Below are positions 1 to 9,500 of a DNA stretch of 64,000 nucleotides, one piece after another; position 1 is the stretch's first letter; the number at the start of each line of letters is the position of its first letter. The stretch covers positions 1 to 64,000 of the forward strand of contig NZ_JAAVUQ010000020.1 in the NCBI RefSeq assembly GCF_018449515.1, read 5' to 3'. Made by a program: the position numbers and the translations under genes. The notes below the pieces were generated by a model. It made no database searches. It worked only from the letters and a program-made list of their open reading frames with translations, and was not told where the DNA came from. The DNA is from Caballeronia sp. dw_19. Lineage in GTDB: Bacteria > Pseudomonadota > Gammaproteobacteria > Burkholderiales > Burkholderiaceae.

Positions 1-385
1 TCGCCGAGCGCCATCGAAAGTCCCGGACCGGATCTACGAGCTGTTCCCGGTGCTCAAGGAGATGAAAGGTCGACGCGGTGGCGATCTGTCGGGCGGCCAG
101 CAACAGCAGTTGGCCATCGGCCGGGCGCTCATGAGTGAGCCGCAGCTACTCATTCTCGATGAACCGACAGAAGGCATTCAACCGTCGATCATTCAGGATA
201 TCGGGCGCACGCTGCGTCAACTCGTCGATGAAATGGGCATGACGGTGCTGCTGGTCGAACAGTACTACGACTTCGCGCGCGAGCTTGCCGACCGGTATTG
301 GGTGATGAGCCGCGGTGAGATCGTCGCGGGTGGTGCAGGTGCGGATATGGAAGCGCAGGGCGTGCGGGAGTTGATCGCGGTTTAG
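1..385 (+). CDS. urtE: Urea ABC transporter ATP-binding subunit UrtE (3' part)
   Basis: The reading frame is open from base 2, so this is the C-terminal part of a longer gene cut by the window edge. It encodes an ABC ATPase: the signature LSGGQQQQLAIGRAL is followed by a Walker B segment LLILDEPTEGI and the switch histidine position is replaced by LLVEQYYDF. GGQQQQ and LVEQYYDFA are typical of UrtE, one of two ATPases of the UrtABCDE urea importer at the inner membrane. The rest of the operon should lie upstream. LivF of branched-chain amino acid importers is the main alternative, but the QQQQ run and the Q-Y-Y-D segment favour UrtE. Confidence 0.85.
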   Translation, partial: RRAPSKVPDRIYELFPVLKEMKGRRGGDLSGGQQQQLAIGRALMSEPQLLILDEPTEGIQPSIIQDIGRTLRQLVDEMGMTVLLVEQYYDFARELADRYWVMSRGEIVAGGAGADMEAQGVRELIAV

Positions 386-429
386 GTATGATCGATGGCT
401 GATACATGTTGCCCGTGAATTCATAGACA

Positions 430-555
430 TCGCGACAGGCACGGCGTAAAAGCACACAAGGGGAGAAGCCGGTGAGAACCCGGCACGGTCGCGCCACTGT
501 ATTTGGTTCGTAAGCTTTTAGATTGTCGAACCAAGAGTCAGACCTCTCCTCCCGA
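430..555 (+). ncRNA. Cobalamin (B12) riboswitch
   Basis: The stretch has the conserved cobalamin core: a GGGAGAAGCCGGTGAGAAC-type segment near 460-479, a CGGCACGGTCGCGCCACTGT segment near 481-500, and a closing AGTCAGACCTC segment near 535-547. These match the order and spacing of the adenosylcobalamin aptamer's conserved core and B12-box region. It lies on the same strand just upstream of a Ni/Co permease gene, a classic target. Binding of B12 would be expected to reduce expression. Outer boundaries are approximate. Confidence 0.85.
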
Positions 556-601
556 TCGTTTTCCAATTCAAGCGGGACGCGTCTTCCCGAGGGCTGCCCA
601 G

Positions 602-1657
602 ATGATTTCTCAACTCGTACAGATTTTTAATGACTCAGGCGCCAAAGTGCGGGGCAAGCTTTTCGGCATCTACGGGATATTGATTGCGATCAATGTTGTC
701 GCCTGGGTTTGGGCACTGGTGGCGTTCCGTCATCATCCGGTACTGCTGGGAACCGCATTGCTGGCCTACGGATTTGGGCTGCGTCATGCGGTGGATGCCG
801 ACCACATTGCCGCTATCGACAATGTCACGCGCAAGCTCATGCAGGAGAAGAAACGCCCCGTCGCGGTCGGCTTCTTCTTTTCCCTTGGGCACTCGAGCGT
901 GGTCGTACTCGCCTCTGTCGGCGTGGCGGTTGCAACGTCGGCCATGCAAGGCCGATTCGACCACTATAAGGAAATTGGCGGAGTGGTCGGCACGTTGGTG
1001 TCGGCGCTGTTCCTGTTCGCGATTGCCCTGATGAACCTGCTTATCCTGAGGTCGATCTATAAAGCGTGGCGCAACATCCGGAGCGGTGGTGCTTATGTCG
1101 ATGACGATTTCGATCTGCTTCTGGCCGATCGCGGATTTCTGGCTCGCATCTTTCGCCCGCTGTTTCGCATGATCACGCGAAGCTGGCAAATGTATCCGCT
1201 AGGTTTCCTGTTCGGTCTGGGATTCGATACGGCGACTGAAATTGGTTTGCTCGGCATAGCGGCAACCCAGGCGTCGCAAGGGCTCTCTCCCTGGGCGATC
1301 ATGGTGTTCCCGGTGCTGTTCAGTGCGGGCATGTCCCTGATAGACACACTGGACGGTCACCTGATGCTCGGTGCTTACGGATGGGCTTACCTGAAGCCGA
1401 TCCGGAAAATCTATTACAACATGACCATCACGCTGGTGTCCGTCATCGTGGCCGTCGTGATTGGCGGTATAGAGGCGCTGGGGCTGCTCGCCGATCAATT
1501 GAAACTGCAAGGCCCGGTGTGGGATGCCATAGGGACCTTGAACGATAATTTCGGCACGCTTGGCTTTGTGATTATTGGTATTTTCGCCTTTAGCTGGATC
1601 GTGTCGGTCCTGATTTATCGTGCAAAACGTTTTGACGAGTTGGAAGTTAGCCGCTAA
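602..1657 (+). CDS. NiCoT-family nickel/cobalt permease
   Basis: 351-residue polytopic inner-membrane protein. The family signature RHAVDADHIAAIDN (HX4DH) is present in the second membrane segment, followed by SLGHSSVV and LGFDTATEIGLL, the other conserved NiCoT motifs. The frame is open further upstream to 503, but that would place the start inside the riboswitch, so the ATG at 602 (MISQLVQIF) is preferred. The upstream cobalamin riboswitch indicates cobalt supply for B12 synthesis rather than nickel for urease, although a urea transporter gene ends just upstream. Similar to HoxN/NixA/NicT proteins; substrate preference cannot be read from sequence. Confidence 0.9.
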   Translation: MISQLVQIFNDSGAKVRGKLFGIYGILIAINVVAWVWALVAFRHHPVLLGTALLAYGFGLRHAVDADHIAAIDNVTRKLMQEKKRPVAVGFFFSLGHSSVVVLASVGVAVATSAMQGRFDHYKEIGGVVGTLVSALFLFAIALMNLLILRSIYKAWRNIRSGGAYVDDDFDLLLADRGFLARIFRPLFRMITRSWQMYPLGFLFGLGFDTATEIGLLGIAATQASQGLSPWAIMVFPVLFSAGMSLIDTLDGHLMLGAYGWAYLKPIRKIYYNMTITLVSVIVAVVIGGIEALGLLADQLKLQGPVWDAIGTLNDNFGTLGFVIIGIFAFSWIVSVLIYRAKRFDELEVSR

Positions 1658-1723
1658 GGCATGAGCGAGGCCGCACGGGTTCGGGCGGCTCCGTTCCTTA
1701 CTTTCCCAATCGAACACAAACAG

Positions 1724-1969
1724 CTAACGCACCGAACCGCGTTGATCCAGCGCACCCGTCAGTGCCCGAATTTGCTCGCTGCTAAGTGAGGACGTATCGA
1801 TCGCGTCGGCTCGTGAAAAGATCATCTGCCCATAAGCGTCGGCGAGAACCCGCGCTTCCCGGCAGAGTGCGCAAGGATGCGCAAGTTGCGCCGACATGAA
1901 TGAAACTAATAGGAAGATGAAAACATGTCGCTTGTTGAATAACACGCCGGCATTCAGACTGTGGGCCAC
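1724..1969 (-). CDS. Possible small exported protein with CxxC
   Basis: An 81-codon frame opposite to its neighbours. A GTG start gives a basic N-terminus followed by a hydrophobic stretch (FIFLLVSFMSAQLA) and then CALC; a shorter ATG start lies at the MSAQLA position. The second half shows normal GC-rich third positions, which supports coding. No family is recognised. It fills most of the 329-base gap between the Ni/Co permease and metE and would diverge from metE, whose start is 18 bases away. It may equally be a chance frame within the metE promoter region. Confidence 0.3.
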   Translation of the reverse strand: MAHSLNAGVLFNKRHVFIFLLVSFMSAQLAHPCALCREARVLADAYGQMIFSRADAIDTSSLSSEQIRALTGALDQRGSVR

Positions 1970-1986
1970 TTGGTTAAGGACGCGTT

Positions 1987-4281
1987 ATGGCTCGCACTCA
2001 TCTACATGGTTTTCCGCGCATCGGCGCACATCGCGAACTCAAGGTCGCGCAAGAGGCGTTCTGGCGCGGGGAGTGCGACGATGCTTATTTGCATAGCGTC
2101 GCCGCGGCATTGCGTGCGCGCCATTGGGCGTTGCAACGCTCGGCGAAGCTGGATTTCGTAGCGGTTGGCGACTTCGCCTATTACGACCAGATGCTGAACC
2201 TGACCGCGCTGTTGGGCGCGTTGCCTGAGCGGTTCGAATTCGAGCCGTCGGCGCTCTCGCTCGCGCAATATTACGAGCTGGCGCGGGGCAACAAGGCACA
2301 ACCCGCGATGGAGATGACCAAGTGGTTCGACACGAATTACCACTATCTCGTGCCGGAGTTGGGACCGGGTACGACATTCAATGGTGGCGTTGACTGGTTC
2401 TTCGACGAGATCGATGAAGCGCTCGCACTGGATCATTCTGTCAAGCCGGTTCTCATCGGCCCGATGACGTACCTGTGGCTGTCCAAGAGCCCCATTCCGG
2501 GCTTTGACCGGCTTTCACTTCTGCCGAAACTCCTGATTCGCTATATGCGCATTCTCGACCGGTTGAAGCAACGCGGGATTGAATGGCTTCAACTGGACGA
2601 ACCGGCACTGTGCCTTGATCTGGATGACGAATGGATCGAGGCCTTTTACGCGGCTTACGATGTGCTTGGCGTGTCAGGCAACAAGGTAATGCTGGGCACT
2701 TATTTCGACACGGCCGCTCACCATGCACCGCTCATCGCGAAGCTGCCTGTGCAGGGTGTTCATATCGACCTGATCAGGGCGCCCGAGCAACTGGACACGT
2801 GGCGCGCGGTGCTGCCGGCGGACAAAGTGCTGTCGGTGGGTGTGATCGACGGCCGGAATATCTGGCGGGCAGACCTCAACAAAATCGTCGACGCGCTCCG
2901 GAGCCTGAGCGAAGAACGTTCGGATAACTTATGGATTGCTCCGTCCTGTTCTCTGCTGCACGTGCCGGTTACGCTTGCTTCGGAGAAAAGGCTCGATGAC
3001 CGGTTAACGTCATGGCTTGCGTTCGCGACTGAAAAGCTTGATGAGGTTGCCGCCATCGCGCTCGCATTAAGCGATTCGGCGGAAGCCGGGTCTGTACTTG
3101 CCGCGTCGAACACAGCGCTCGATACACGTCGCAGTTCTGACACGACCATCAATACCCTCGTGCAGCGAAGGACCACTGCCATCACCCACGCGATGGCAAG
3201 CCGTAAAAGTCCTTTCGCCATGCGCAAGCGAGTGCAGCGGCATACGCTCAGGTTGCCGCTCCTGCCGACCACGACCATTGGTTCGTTCCCCCAGAGGCCA
3301 GCCATCCGGCAAGCTCGCGCGGCGTACCGGCGCGGGGAACTGGGCGCACTCGATTACCTGGAACGCATGCGTGCGGAGATTGCAACAGCCGTGCGCAAGC
3401 AGGAGGAACTCGGACTCGACGTCCTCGTGCATGGCGAAGCGGAACGCAACGACATGGTCGAATTTTTCGCGGAGAAGCTGTGGGGATATGCGCTGACGGA
3501 GAACGGCTGGGTTCAGAATTACGGCTCGCGGTGCGTCAAGCCGCCCATCATTTACGGCGACATCTATCGTCCTGAGCCCATGACGGTGGACAACACGTGC
3601 CATGCGCAATCCCTGACCAACCGCGTGATGAAGGGCATTCTTACGGGACCGGTGACCCTGCTCCAATGGTCTTTTGTCCGTGACGATCAACCCCGCGAAA
3701 CAACAGCGCTGCAGCTTGCATTGGCCATTCGCGACGAGGTAAAAGACCTTGAAAAGGCCGGCATTCGCATTATCCAGATCGATGAACCGGCGTTCCGCGA
3801 AGGCTTGCCCTTGCGCCGGGCCGAGTGGCCCGGTTATCTTGACTGGGCGACTCGGGCATTCAAGATCTCCGCTAGCGGCGTCTCCGATGCAACACAGATT
3901 CACACCCATATGTGCTATTCGGAGTTCAATGACATTCTTCCGTCCATCGCGGCGCTGGATGCGGACGTAATTACGATCGAGACATCGCGCTCTTCAATAA
4001 AGTTGCTGGACGGCTTCGGTGCGTTTGCCTACCCGAACGGAATCGGGCCCGGCGTCTACGACTCGCACTCGGCGCGGGTGCCGAGCGCGGAGACAATGCA
4101 GCGCTTGCTTGAACGTGCATGCGAAGTCATTCCTGCGGAGCATCTATGGGTCAATCCTGACTGCGGTTTGAAAACGCGCACCTGGCCGGAGACAGAAGCG
4201 GCACTGACAAACATGATCCTGGCGGCCCGCGCCGTGCGGGAGACGCTTGCCGCAAAAAATAAGGAAATAGCGGAAGTCTGA
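1987..4281 (+). CDS. metE: Cobalamin-independent methionine synthase MetE
   Basis: 764 residues, full length for MetE (5-methyltetrahydropteroyltriglutamate-homocysteine methyltransferase), which makes methionine in the cytosol without B12. The four zinc ligands fall exactly at E. coli numbering: His641 and Cys643 in HTHMCYSEF, Glu665 in TIETSRS and Cys726 in NPDCGLKTR. The N-terminal half begins with THLHGFPRIGAHRELK, the pteroylglutamate-binding region. An AAGGA ribosome site lies six bases before the ATG. No B12 riboswitch is visible directly upstream although one controls the cobalt permease gene before it. A MetR site was not identified. Confidence 0.97.
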   Translation: MARTHLHGFPRIGAHRELKVAQEAFWRGECDDAYLHSVAAALRARHWALQRSAKLDFVAVGDFAYYDQMLNLTALLGALPERFEFEPSALSLAQYYELARGNKAQPAMEMTKWFDTNYHYLVPELGPGTTFNGGVDWFFDEIDEALALDHSVKPVLIGPMTYLWLSKSPIPGFDRLSLLPKLLIRYMRILDRLKQRGIEWLQLDEPALCLDLDDEWIEAFYAAYDVLGVSGNKVMLGTYFDTAAHHAPLIAKLPVQGVHIDLIRAPEQLDTWRAVLPADKVLSVGVIDGRNIWRADLNKIVDALRSLSEERSDNLWIAPSCSLLHVPVTLASEKRLDDRLTSWLAFATEKLDEVAAIALALSDSAEAGSVLAASNTALDTRRSSDTTINTLVQRRTTAITHAMASRKSPFAMRKRVQRHTLRLPLLPTTTIGSFPQRPAIRQARAAYRRGELGALDYLERMRAEIATAVRKQEELGLDVLVHGEAERNDMVEFFAEKLWGYALTENGWVQNYGSRCVKPPIIYGDIYRPEPMTVDNTCHAQSLTNRVMKGILTGPVTLLQWSFVRDDQPRETTALQLALAIRDEVKDLEKAGIRIIQIDEPAFREGLPLRRAEWPGYLDWATRAFKISASGVSDATQIHTHMCYSEFNDILPSIAALDADVITIETSRSSIKLLDGFGAFAYPNGIGPGVYDSHSARVPSAETMQRLLERACEVIPAEHLWVNPDCGLKTRTWPETEAALTNMILAARAVRETLAAKNKEIAEV

Positions 4282-4653
4282 GCGTTTGTCAGCACGCGAG
4301 TGCGGCTTTGGGCCACCATGCCATTGCCGCTGGCGACTTTTAACCGGCTTGCCGTGGCTCCTGGACATTGTTTCGTGGGCGCTGCGGCCCCTGAGGGGCT
4401 GCCTGCGACGCTTGTCACCATGACCCAGTCTTACTCTCAATCCTGCGCAGCGAAACGTGCAGAAGGCCCGTTTGGCGAACGCACGCGGCCCACACTGAAG
4501 TCCACCCGAGCTTACCCGTAAAGAACCGTAAAGAATCGTCTCGAAACGAGGTTCTGCCATGCCGTGGCCTGTCCGTGCTACTGTATTTGGCTTGGCTTGG
4601 TTGACTTTGTACTTTACTCACCCCACCCACTTTCGGGACGTTCTGGACGCTTT
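4282..4653 (+). other. Intergenic region before FKBP gene
   Basis: 372 bases without a supported gene. Frames on both strands lack family similarity or ribosome sites. It should contain the metE terminator and the promoter of the FKBP gene, but no clear hairpin with a T-run or consensus promoter was found. Confidence 0.4.
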
Positions 4654-5058
4654 ATGAAAAAAGTATCACTGCTGCTCGCTCTTGCTTTTATCGCTTCGTC
4701 ATCGGCTTATGCTGCTACGGGTGCGACTGAAACGCTTCCTTCCGGCGTCATCGTGACGCAGATCAAGGAAGGCACCGGGGCGCAGCCTACCGCCGCCGAC
4801 ACGGTGACCGTCAACTATCGCGGCACGCTCGCGAATGGCACCGAGTTCGACTCCTCGTACAAGCGCGGGCAGCCGGCATCGTTCCCGCTCGGCCAGGTAG
4901 TCCCTTGCTGGACACAAGGCCTTCAGAAGATGAAGGTGGGTGGCAAGGCCAAGCTCGTGTGCCCGCCGGCAACTGCGTACGGCGATCGTAGCGTAGGCCC
5001 GATTCCGCCGAACAGCACGCTGACGTTTGAAGTCGAGTTGCTGAAAATCGGCAACTAA
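4654..5058 (+). CDS. Secreted FKBP-type peptidyl-prolyl isomerase
   Basis: 134 residues: a signal peptide (MKKVSLLLALAFIASSSAYA, likely cleaved after AYA) and a single FKBP domain. The domain carries VTVNYRGTLANGTEFDSS, FPLGQVVPCWTQGLQKMKVGGKAKLVCPP, and AYGDRSVGPIPPNSTLTFEVELL, the usual active-site and substrate-pocket strands. It should catalyse cis-trans isomerisation of prolyl bonds during folding in the periplasm. The frame opens 30 codons earlier, but only the ATG at 4654 gives a signal peptide. A cysteine pair (PCW and LVCPP) could form a disulfide in the periplasm. It stands alone; a hairpin follows. Confidence 0.92.
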   Translation: MKKVSLLLALAFIASSSAYAATGATETLPSGVIVTQIKEGTGAQPTAADTVTVNYRGTLANGTEFDSSYKRGQPASFPLGQVVPCWTQGLQKMKVGGKAKLVCPPATAYGDRSVGPIPPNSTLTFEVELLKIGN

Positions 5059-5115
5059 AGCCTATACAACGCGCATTCGCTCGCACGCAATCATGCGAAT
5101 CGCGCGTCCTGTGCC

Positions 5116-5147
5116 ATTGCGATATCGATATCCTTTGCTATCGCAAT
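5116..5147 (+). terminator. Hairpin after FKBP gene
   Basis: A perfect 9-bp inverted repeat ATTGCGATA / TATCGCAAT with a 14-base loop lies 58 bases after the FKBP stop codon. There is no strong T-run behind it, so it is only a candidate terminator. Confidence 0.35.
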
Positions 5148-5745
5148 AGCACTGTTGTCTAACGCCATCGTGTAACGCCATCAAATGGATTCGTGAGTGT
5201 TGCGGACGTTTAATTTCATTCCAGTGGAAAACCCTCCTTGTCTATGCGCTTGCCGTTGAGACAGCCCGATCTTTAATCAGGGGATTGACGGGTGCGAAAT
5301 AAAACTATCGACGCGAACAGGGCACACGAATCTGTCACTTGCACTAGCTAGCCTATGCGCCGACGTGCAGACCATTGACAGCCAAAGGTCGGAACATGGC
5401 TCTACAGCGGCGGAATCCAATGCCACTTGTTGCCGGTACGGTAGAACCCGTAGCTACACCGGGGGTTGGCAAATGATTCCCGTCAGTTGCAGTTTTAATA
5501 AGCGTCCGGTAGTATTAATTCACGGGGCGTTATCATTTTTACTAAACCGATTACCTGCCGGGACTGCCAGAATAAGCAATTTTCTGTCGTTTTCCGTGCG
5601 GCAGATCGGATATGCAAAGGCGTCTTGAAAAAGACTCCCTGCATAACTCGTTGTCGAGGGGCCTGAATCACCAAGCACGCCCCCGCGACCGGTGTTAATA
5701 AAAAGAGGGCTGTATTCTAGTCACTTCCACCACCATGGCGACGCT
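5148..5745 (+). other. Long leader/intergenic region before solute-binding protein gene
   Basis: About 600 bases with no supported gene, of mixed composition and AT-rich towards 5480-5620. It contains the nested hairpin at 5421-5471. The frames present have poor codon use and no family similarity. It probably holds the promoter and a long 5' leader for the 5746-9653 operon. Confidence 0.4.
5421..5471 (+). other. Nested hairpin, candidate structured leader
   Basis: Three nested complementary segments occur within 51 bases: TGCCA (5421-5425) with TGGCA (5467-5471), CCGG (5433-5436) with CCGG (5459-5462), and TACGG (5437-5441) with CCGTA (5448-5452). It sits about 275 bases before a solute-binding protein/c-di-GMP enzyme operon. 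It does not match the c-di-GMP-I aptamer consensus. It may be chance. Confidence 0.2.
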
Positions 5746-6540
5746 GTGATCCGACACACTCTGGGCGGCTTGCTACTGGTGATCTCATGCCTCGGCCGCG
5801 CGGTCGCGGCAGGCCCGGATTGCTCACGTCCCTTCACGCTTGCACTGCATGACCACGGCCTGCTTTATTCCGCCGATACCGACACCGGTATTGACAAGGA
5901 TTTCGCCGACGAACTGATCCGCCGCAGCGGCTGCAAGATTAATGTCAGCCTCATGTCGCGCGCACGCATCTGGCAATTGATCGAATCCGGCGCGCTCGAT
6001 TTCAGCTTGTCCGGCATTGCCAACGACGAGCGTAACCGCTTCGCTTCGTTCGCCTGGTACTTCAGCAACAAATACTATTTGCTGGTGCGCAAGGACGCGG
6101 GCATGCATCAGCTAGCCGATTTCGAGCGTAGCGACCAGTTTCAACTGGGCGTGATTCGCAGCTTCCGGTACAGCGACTCCGCCAACAAGCTGGTCGACAC
6201 GCTCGCGGCTGAAAATCGTGTCAGCCAGGCCGGCGGCCTGGCGCCGCTGTACGAGGCGCTGATCCATCAGCGTATCCAGGGCATGATCATGGAGCCCTTC
6301 GACTACCCCGCGCTGGATGAAAAGAATATCCGCGATGTCACCACTATCATCGAGTTCAACGATCCCGCCATCCCTCATGGCGTGATCATGTCGAAGAAGG
6401 CGCTGCCGCCAGCCGAGCAGGACAAGTGGCGTGCGCTGGTGAACGAGATGCGCGCAGACGGAACCGTGCTGCGTATTTTCGAGAAGTACTTCAAACCCGA
6501 TCTGGCTAGATCCATGGTCGATTTCCAGGCACCCCCGTGA
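5746..6540 (+). CDS. Periplasmic solute-binding protein (SBP_bac_3 type)
   Basis: 264 residues from the GTG at 5746, which places a hydrophobic export signal at the N-terminus (GGLLLVISCLGRAVAAG). The rest is a family 3 extracellular solute-binding protein: FTLALHDHG, a D-KDFADELIRRSGCKI lobe-1 segment, LDFSLSGIANDERNRFASF, and a C-terminal RADGTVLRIFEKYF helix. An earlier GTG at 5692 is in frame but would hide the signal. No ABC permease or ATPase is next to it. Instead its stop codon overlaps the GTG start of a CHASE-GGDEF-EAL gene (GTGA), so it probably serves as a ligand-binding input for that protein. Confidence 0.85.
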   Translation: MIRHTLGGLLLVISCLGRAVAAGPDCSRPFTLALHDHGLLYSADTDTGIDKDFADELIRRSGCKINVSLMSRARIWQLIESGALDFSLSGIANDERNRFASFAWYFSNKYYLLVRKDAGMHQLADFERSDQFQLGVIRSFRYSDSANKLVDTLAAENRVSQAGGLAPLYEALIHQRIQGMIMEPFDYPALDEKNIRDVTTIIEFNDPAIPHGVIMSKKALPPAEQDKWRALVNEMRADGTVLRIFEKYFKPDLARSMVDFQAPP

Positions 6541-9500
6541 CCTGGGCGCGCCTGGTATTGCTGCCCTTGCTGATCTTGTCCGCCGCGCTTGGCGTCACGT
6601 GGATAGTCTGGGATCACGAACGGCAAGCTTCCCGCAACGAATTGCTCTCCCAGTTCAATTTTTCACTGGGCGACGTGGTCAGCCGCGTCGAACAGCGCAT
6701 GTCGACTTACGAGCAGATGCTGCGCGGCGTGCAGGGATTGTTCGCCGCCACCGGCCAGATGGACCGTGACCACTTGCGCGACTACGTCAGCGCACTCAAT
6801 CTCGACGCCAATTTTTCCGGCATCCAGACTATCGGGGTCATCGAATGGGTACCGGCAGCGCGCAGGAACGCTCATATTGCCGCGATGCATCAGATGGGTT
6901 TTGCCGGCTACACCATCCAGCCGCAGGGCTTGCGTGAGAACTACGCGCCGATCATTCAGCGCGAACCGCCCGCTACCAGCAGCCTCGCTCCACTCGGACT
7001 GGATTCGTGGGCCGACCCTGTGCGGCGGCAGGCCATGGAGAAGGCGCGCGATTCCGGCATGGTGGCGGTCTCCGGGAAAGTCCGTCTGGGCGTGGACATC
7101 GGCCCGGATGCAAAACCTGCTTTCATCATGTACTTGCCTATCTATGACCGGGGCCAGTCGCACGACAGCGTTGTCGAGCGCCGGGCGCATCTTGCCGGCT
7201 GGGTGTACGCGTCGTTTCGCATGCACGATGTCATCGCCAGCCTTTACGGCGACCCGCTGCCCGGACTCGCGTTCGCCATCTACGACGGCGTGGAGCCGTC
7301 CGCCGTGGCCTTGCTGTATCGCTCCCGTGTCATGGGCGAGCAGCATCGGCCCCCGCTCATTTCGGCCAATGAGTACCTGGTTGTCGCAGGGCACAACTGG
7401 ACGCTCTCGATGAGCACCCTGGACGACTTCAAGGGCCGCTTCGGCCGTAACGCCGAAGCACTGATCGCCGTCACCGGTACCGGTCTGAGCCTGCTGCTGG
7501 CACTGCTCGCCTGGTTGATGGTCACTGGCCGCGGCCGCGCGATGCGGCTGGCTTCCACGATGACCCGCGAGTTGCGCGAGAGCGAGGAGAAGTTCCGTGC
7601 CATCGCGGACTGCACGGTGAACTGGGAAGTCTGGTGGGGACCGGATGGCAAACCACGCTGGATCAATCCATCGGTCGAGGAATACACCGGATACACCGTC
7701 GCCGAATGCATGGCCATGACCGACTTCGCCGGCACGCTGATCCATCCCGATGACCGCGCCCGCGTTGCCCCCGAGTTCCTGAAGGGGCTTCAGGGCTTCC
7801 GTGGCGACGACCTCGAATTCCGCTGCGTTCGCAAGGACGGAACGCTGGTCTGGTTATCCGTTTCCTGGGTTCCGATCACCGACGCCAAAGGCGTTTTCAC
7901 GGGTTTCCGGACCAGCGGGCGCGACATTACCGACCGCAAGCAAGTCGAGGCCGAACTGCGGATTGCGGCAGTCGCCTTCGATTCACTCGAAGCCATGATG
8001 GTCACCGATGCCAGCAACACCATCCTGCGCGTCAACTCGGCGTTCACGGAGTGCACCGGCTACACCGCTGAAGAAGCCGTGGGCCAGACGCCGCGATTGC
8101 TGCGCTCGCACCATCACGACGACGCTTTTTTCAGCGAGATGTGGGAAACGATCCACCGCATGGGCGGCTGGCAGGGCGAGATCTGGGGGCGTCGCAAGAA
8201 TGGCGAGGTCTATCCGAAATGGCTGACGATCTCGGCGGTGACAGGCGAAGGCGGCGTCGTTAGCCACTATGTGGGCACGCATCACGACATCACCGAACGC
8301 AAGATCGCGGAAGAGCGCATCAAGGAGCTTGCCTTCTTCGATGCCCTGACGCGTCTGCCCAACCGCACGCTGCTGCTGGATCGTCTGACGCAGGCCATTA
8401 CGGTCAGCGCGCGAAGCGGAGCGTGCGGTGCGCTGCTGTTCATCGACCTGGATCACTTCAAGACGCTGAACGACACCCTGGGCCACGACAAGGGCGATCT
8501 GCTGTTGCAGCAGGTGGCGCAGCGTCTGGCTGCGAGCGTACGTGACGGCGATACCGTGGCGCGGGTAGGCGGCGACGAGTTCGTGGTGGTGCTCGGAAGC
8601 CTGGACGAAACCTGGCAAGAGGCGGCCAGCCAGACCGAAGCCGTGGGCGAGATAATCCTTGGCGTGCTTGGCAAGTCGTATCAGCTCGATGACATCGATT
8701 ACCGCAGCACTGCCAGCATTGGCGCCACTGTGTTCCGGGGCTATCAGACATCCATCGACGAACTGCTGAAGCAGGCCGACCTCGCCATGTACAAGTCGAA
8801 GGAACTGGGGCGCAACGCGATGTGTTTCTTCGACCCGGCCATGCAGACCGTGGTAGTGGAACGGGCTGCGCTCGAGGCAGACTTGCGACAGGCGATAGAG
8901 GGCAATCAGTTCCTGCTGTATTACCAGGCACAGGTGCTCGACGGTGACCGGATCATGGGCGCTGAAGCGCTCGTGCGCTGGCAACATCCCCAGCGCGGTC
9001 TCGTGCCGCCCGCGGAGTTCATCCACCTCGCTGAAGAGACCGGGATGATCCTGGCGTTGGGGAACTGGGTGCTCGAAACCGCGTGTACTCAACTGGCGTC
9101 ATGGGCAACGCGGCCGGACATGTCCTACCTGACGATCGCAGTCAATGTCAGCGCGCAGCAGTTCCGCGAGCCCGATTTCGTGCACAAGGTGTTGAGCGTG
9201 ATCCGTCGAACGGGCGCCAACCCGAACCGGCTCAAGCTGGAACTGACCGAAAGCGTGCTGGTGGACAACGTGCAGGACATCATTCAAAAGATGCATGCAC
9301 TCAAGGCCCGGGGCGTGGTCTTTTCACTGGACGATTTCGGTATCGGCTATTCGTCGCTTTCGTATTTGAAGCGCCTGCCTCTGGATCAGTTGAAAATCGA
9401 TCAGTCATTCGTGCGCGACGTGCTCGTCGATCCAAACGACGCAGCCATTGCCAAGACGATTGTCGCGCTGGCGCAGAGCCTGGGATTAGGGGTCATTGCC

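Noticed and set aside
1830..1890. A second cobalamin riboswitch before metE
   Set aside because: A GCGAGAACCCGCG-like piece looks similar to the core, but the CACTGT block and the closing B12-box segment are missing.
5365..5530. c-di-GMP-I (GEMM) riboswitch before the c-di-GMP operon
   Set aside because: A GTAGCTACACCGGGGGTT stretch resembles one side, but the conserved GACGCAAAGC half is absent.
5692..5745. Earlier GTG start for the solute-binding protein
   Set aside because: It would put 18 polar residues before the signal peptide; the GTG at 5746 gives a normal export signal, though neither has an outstanding ribosome site.
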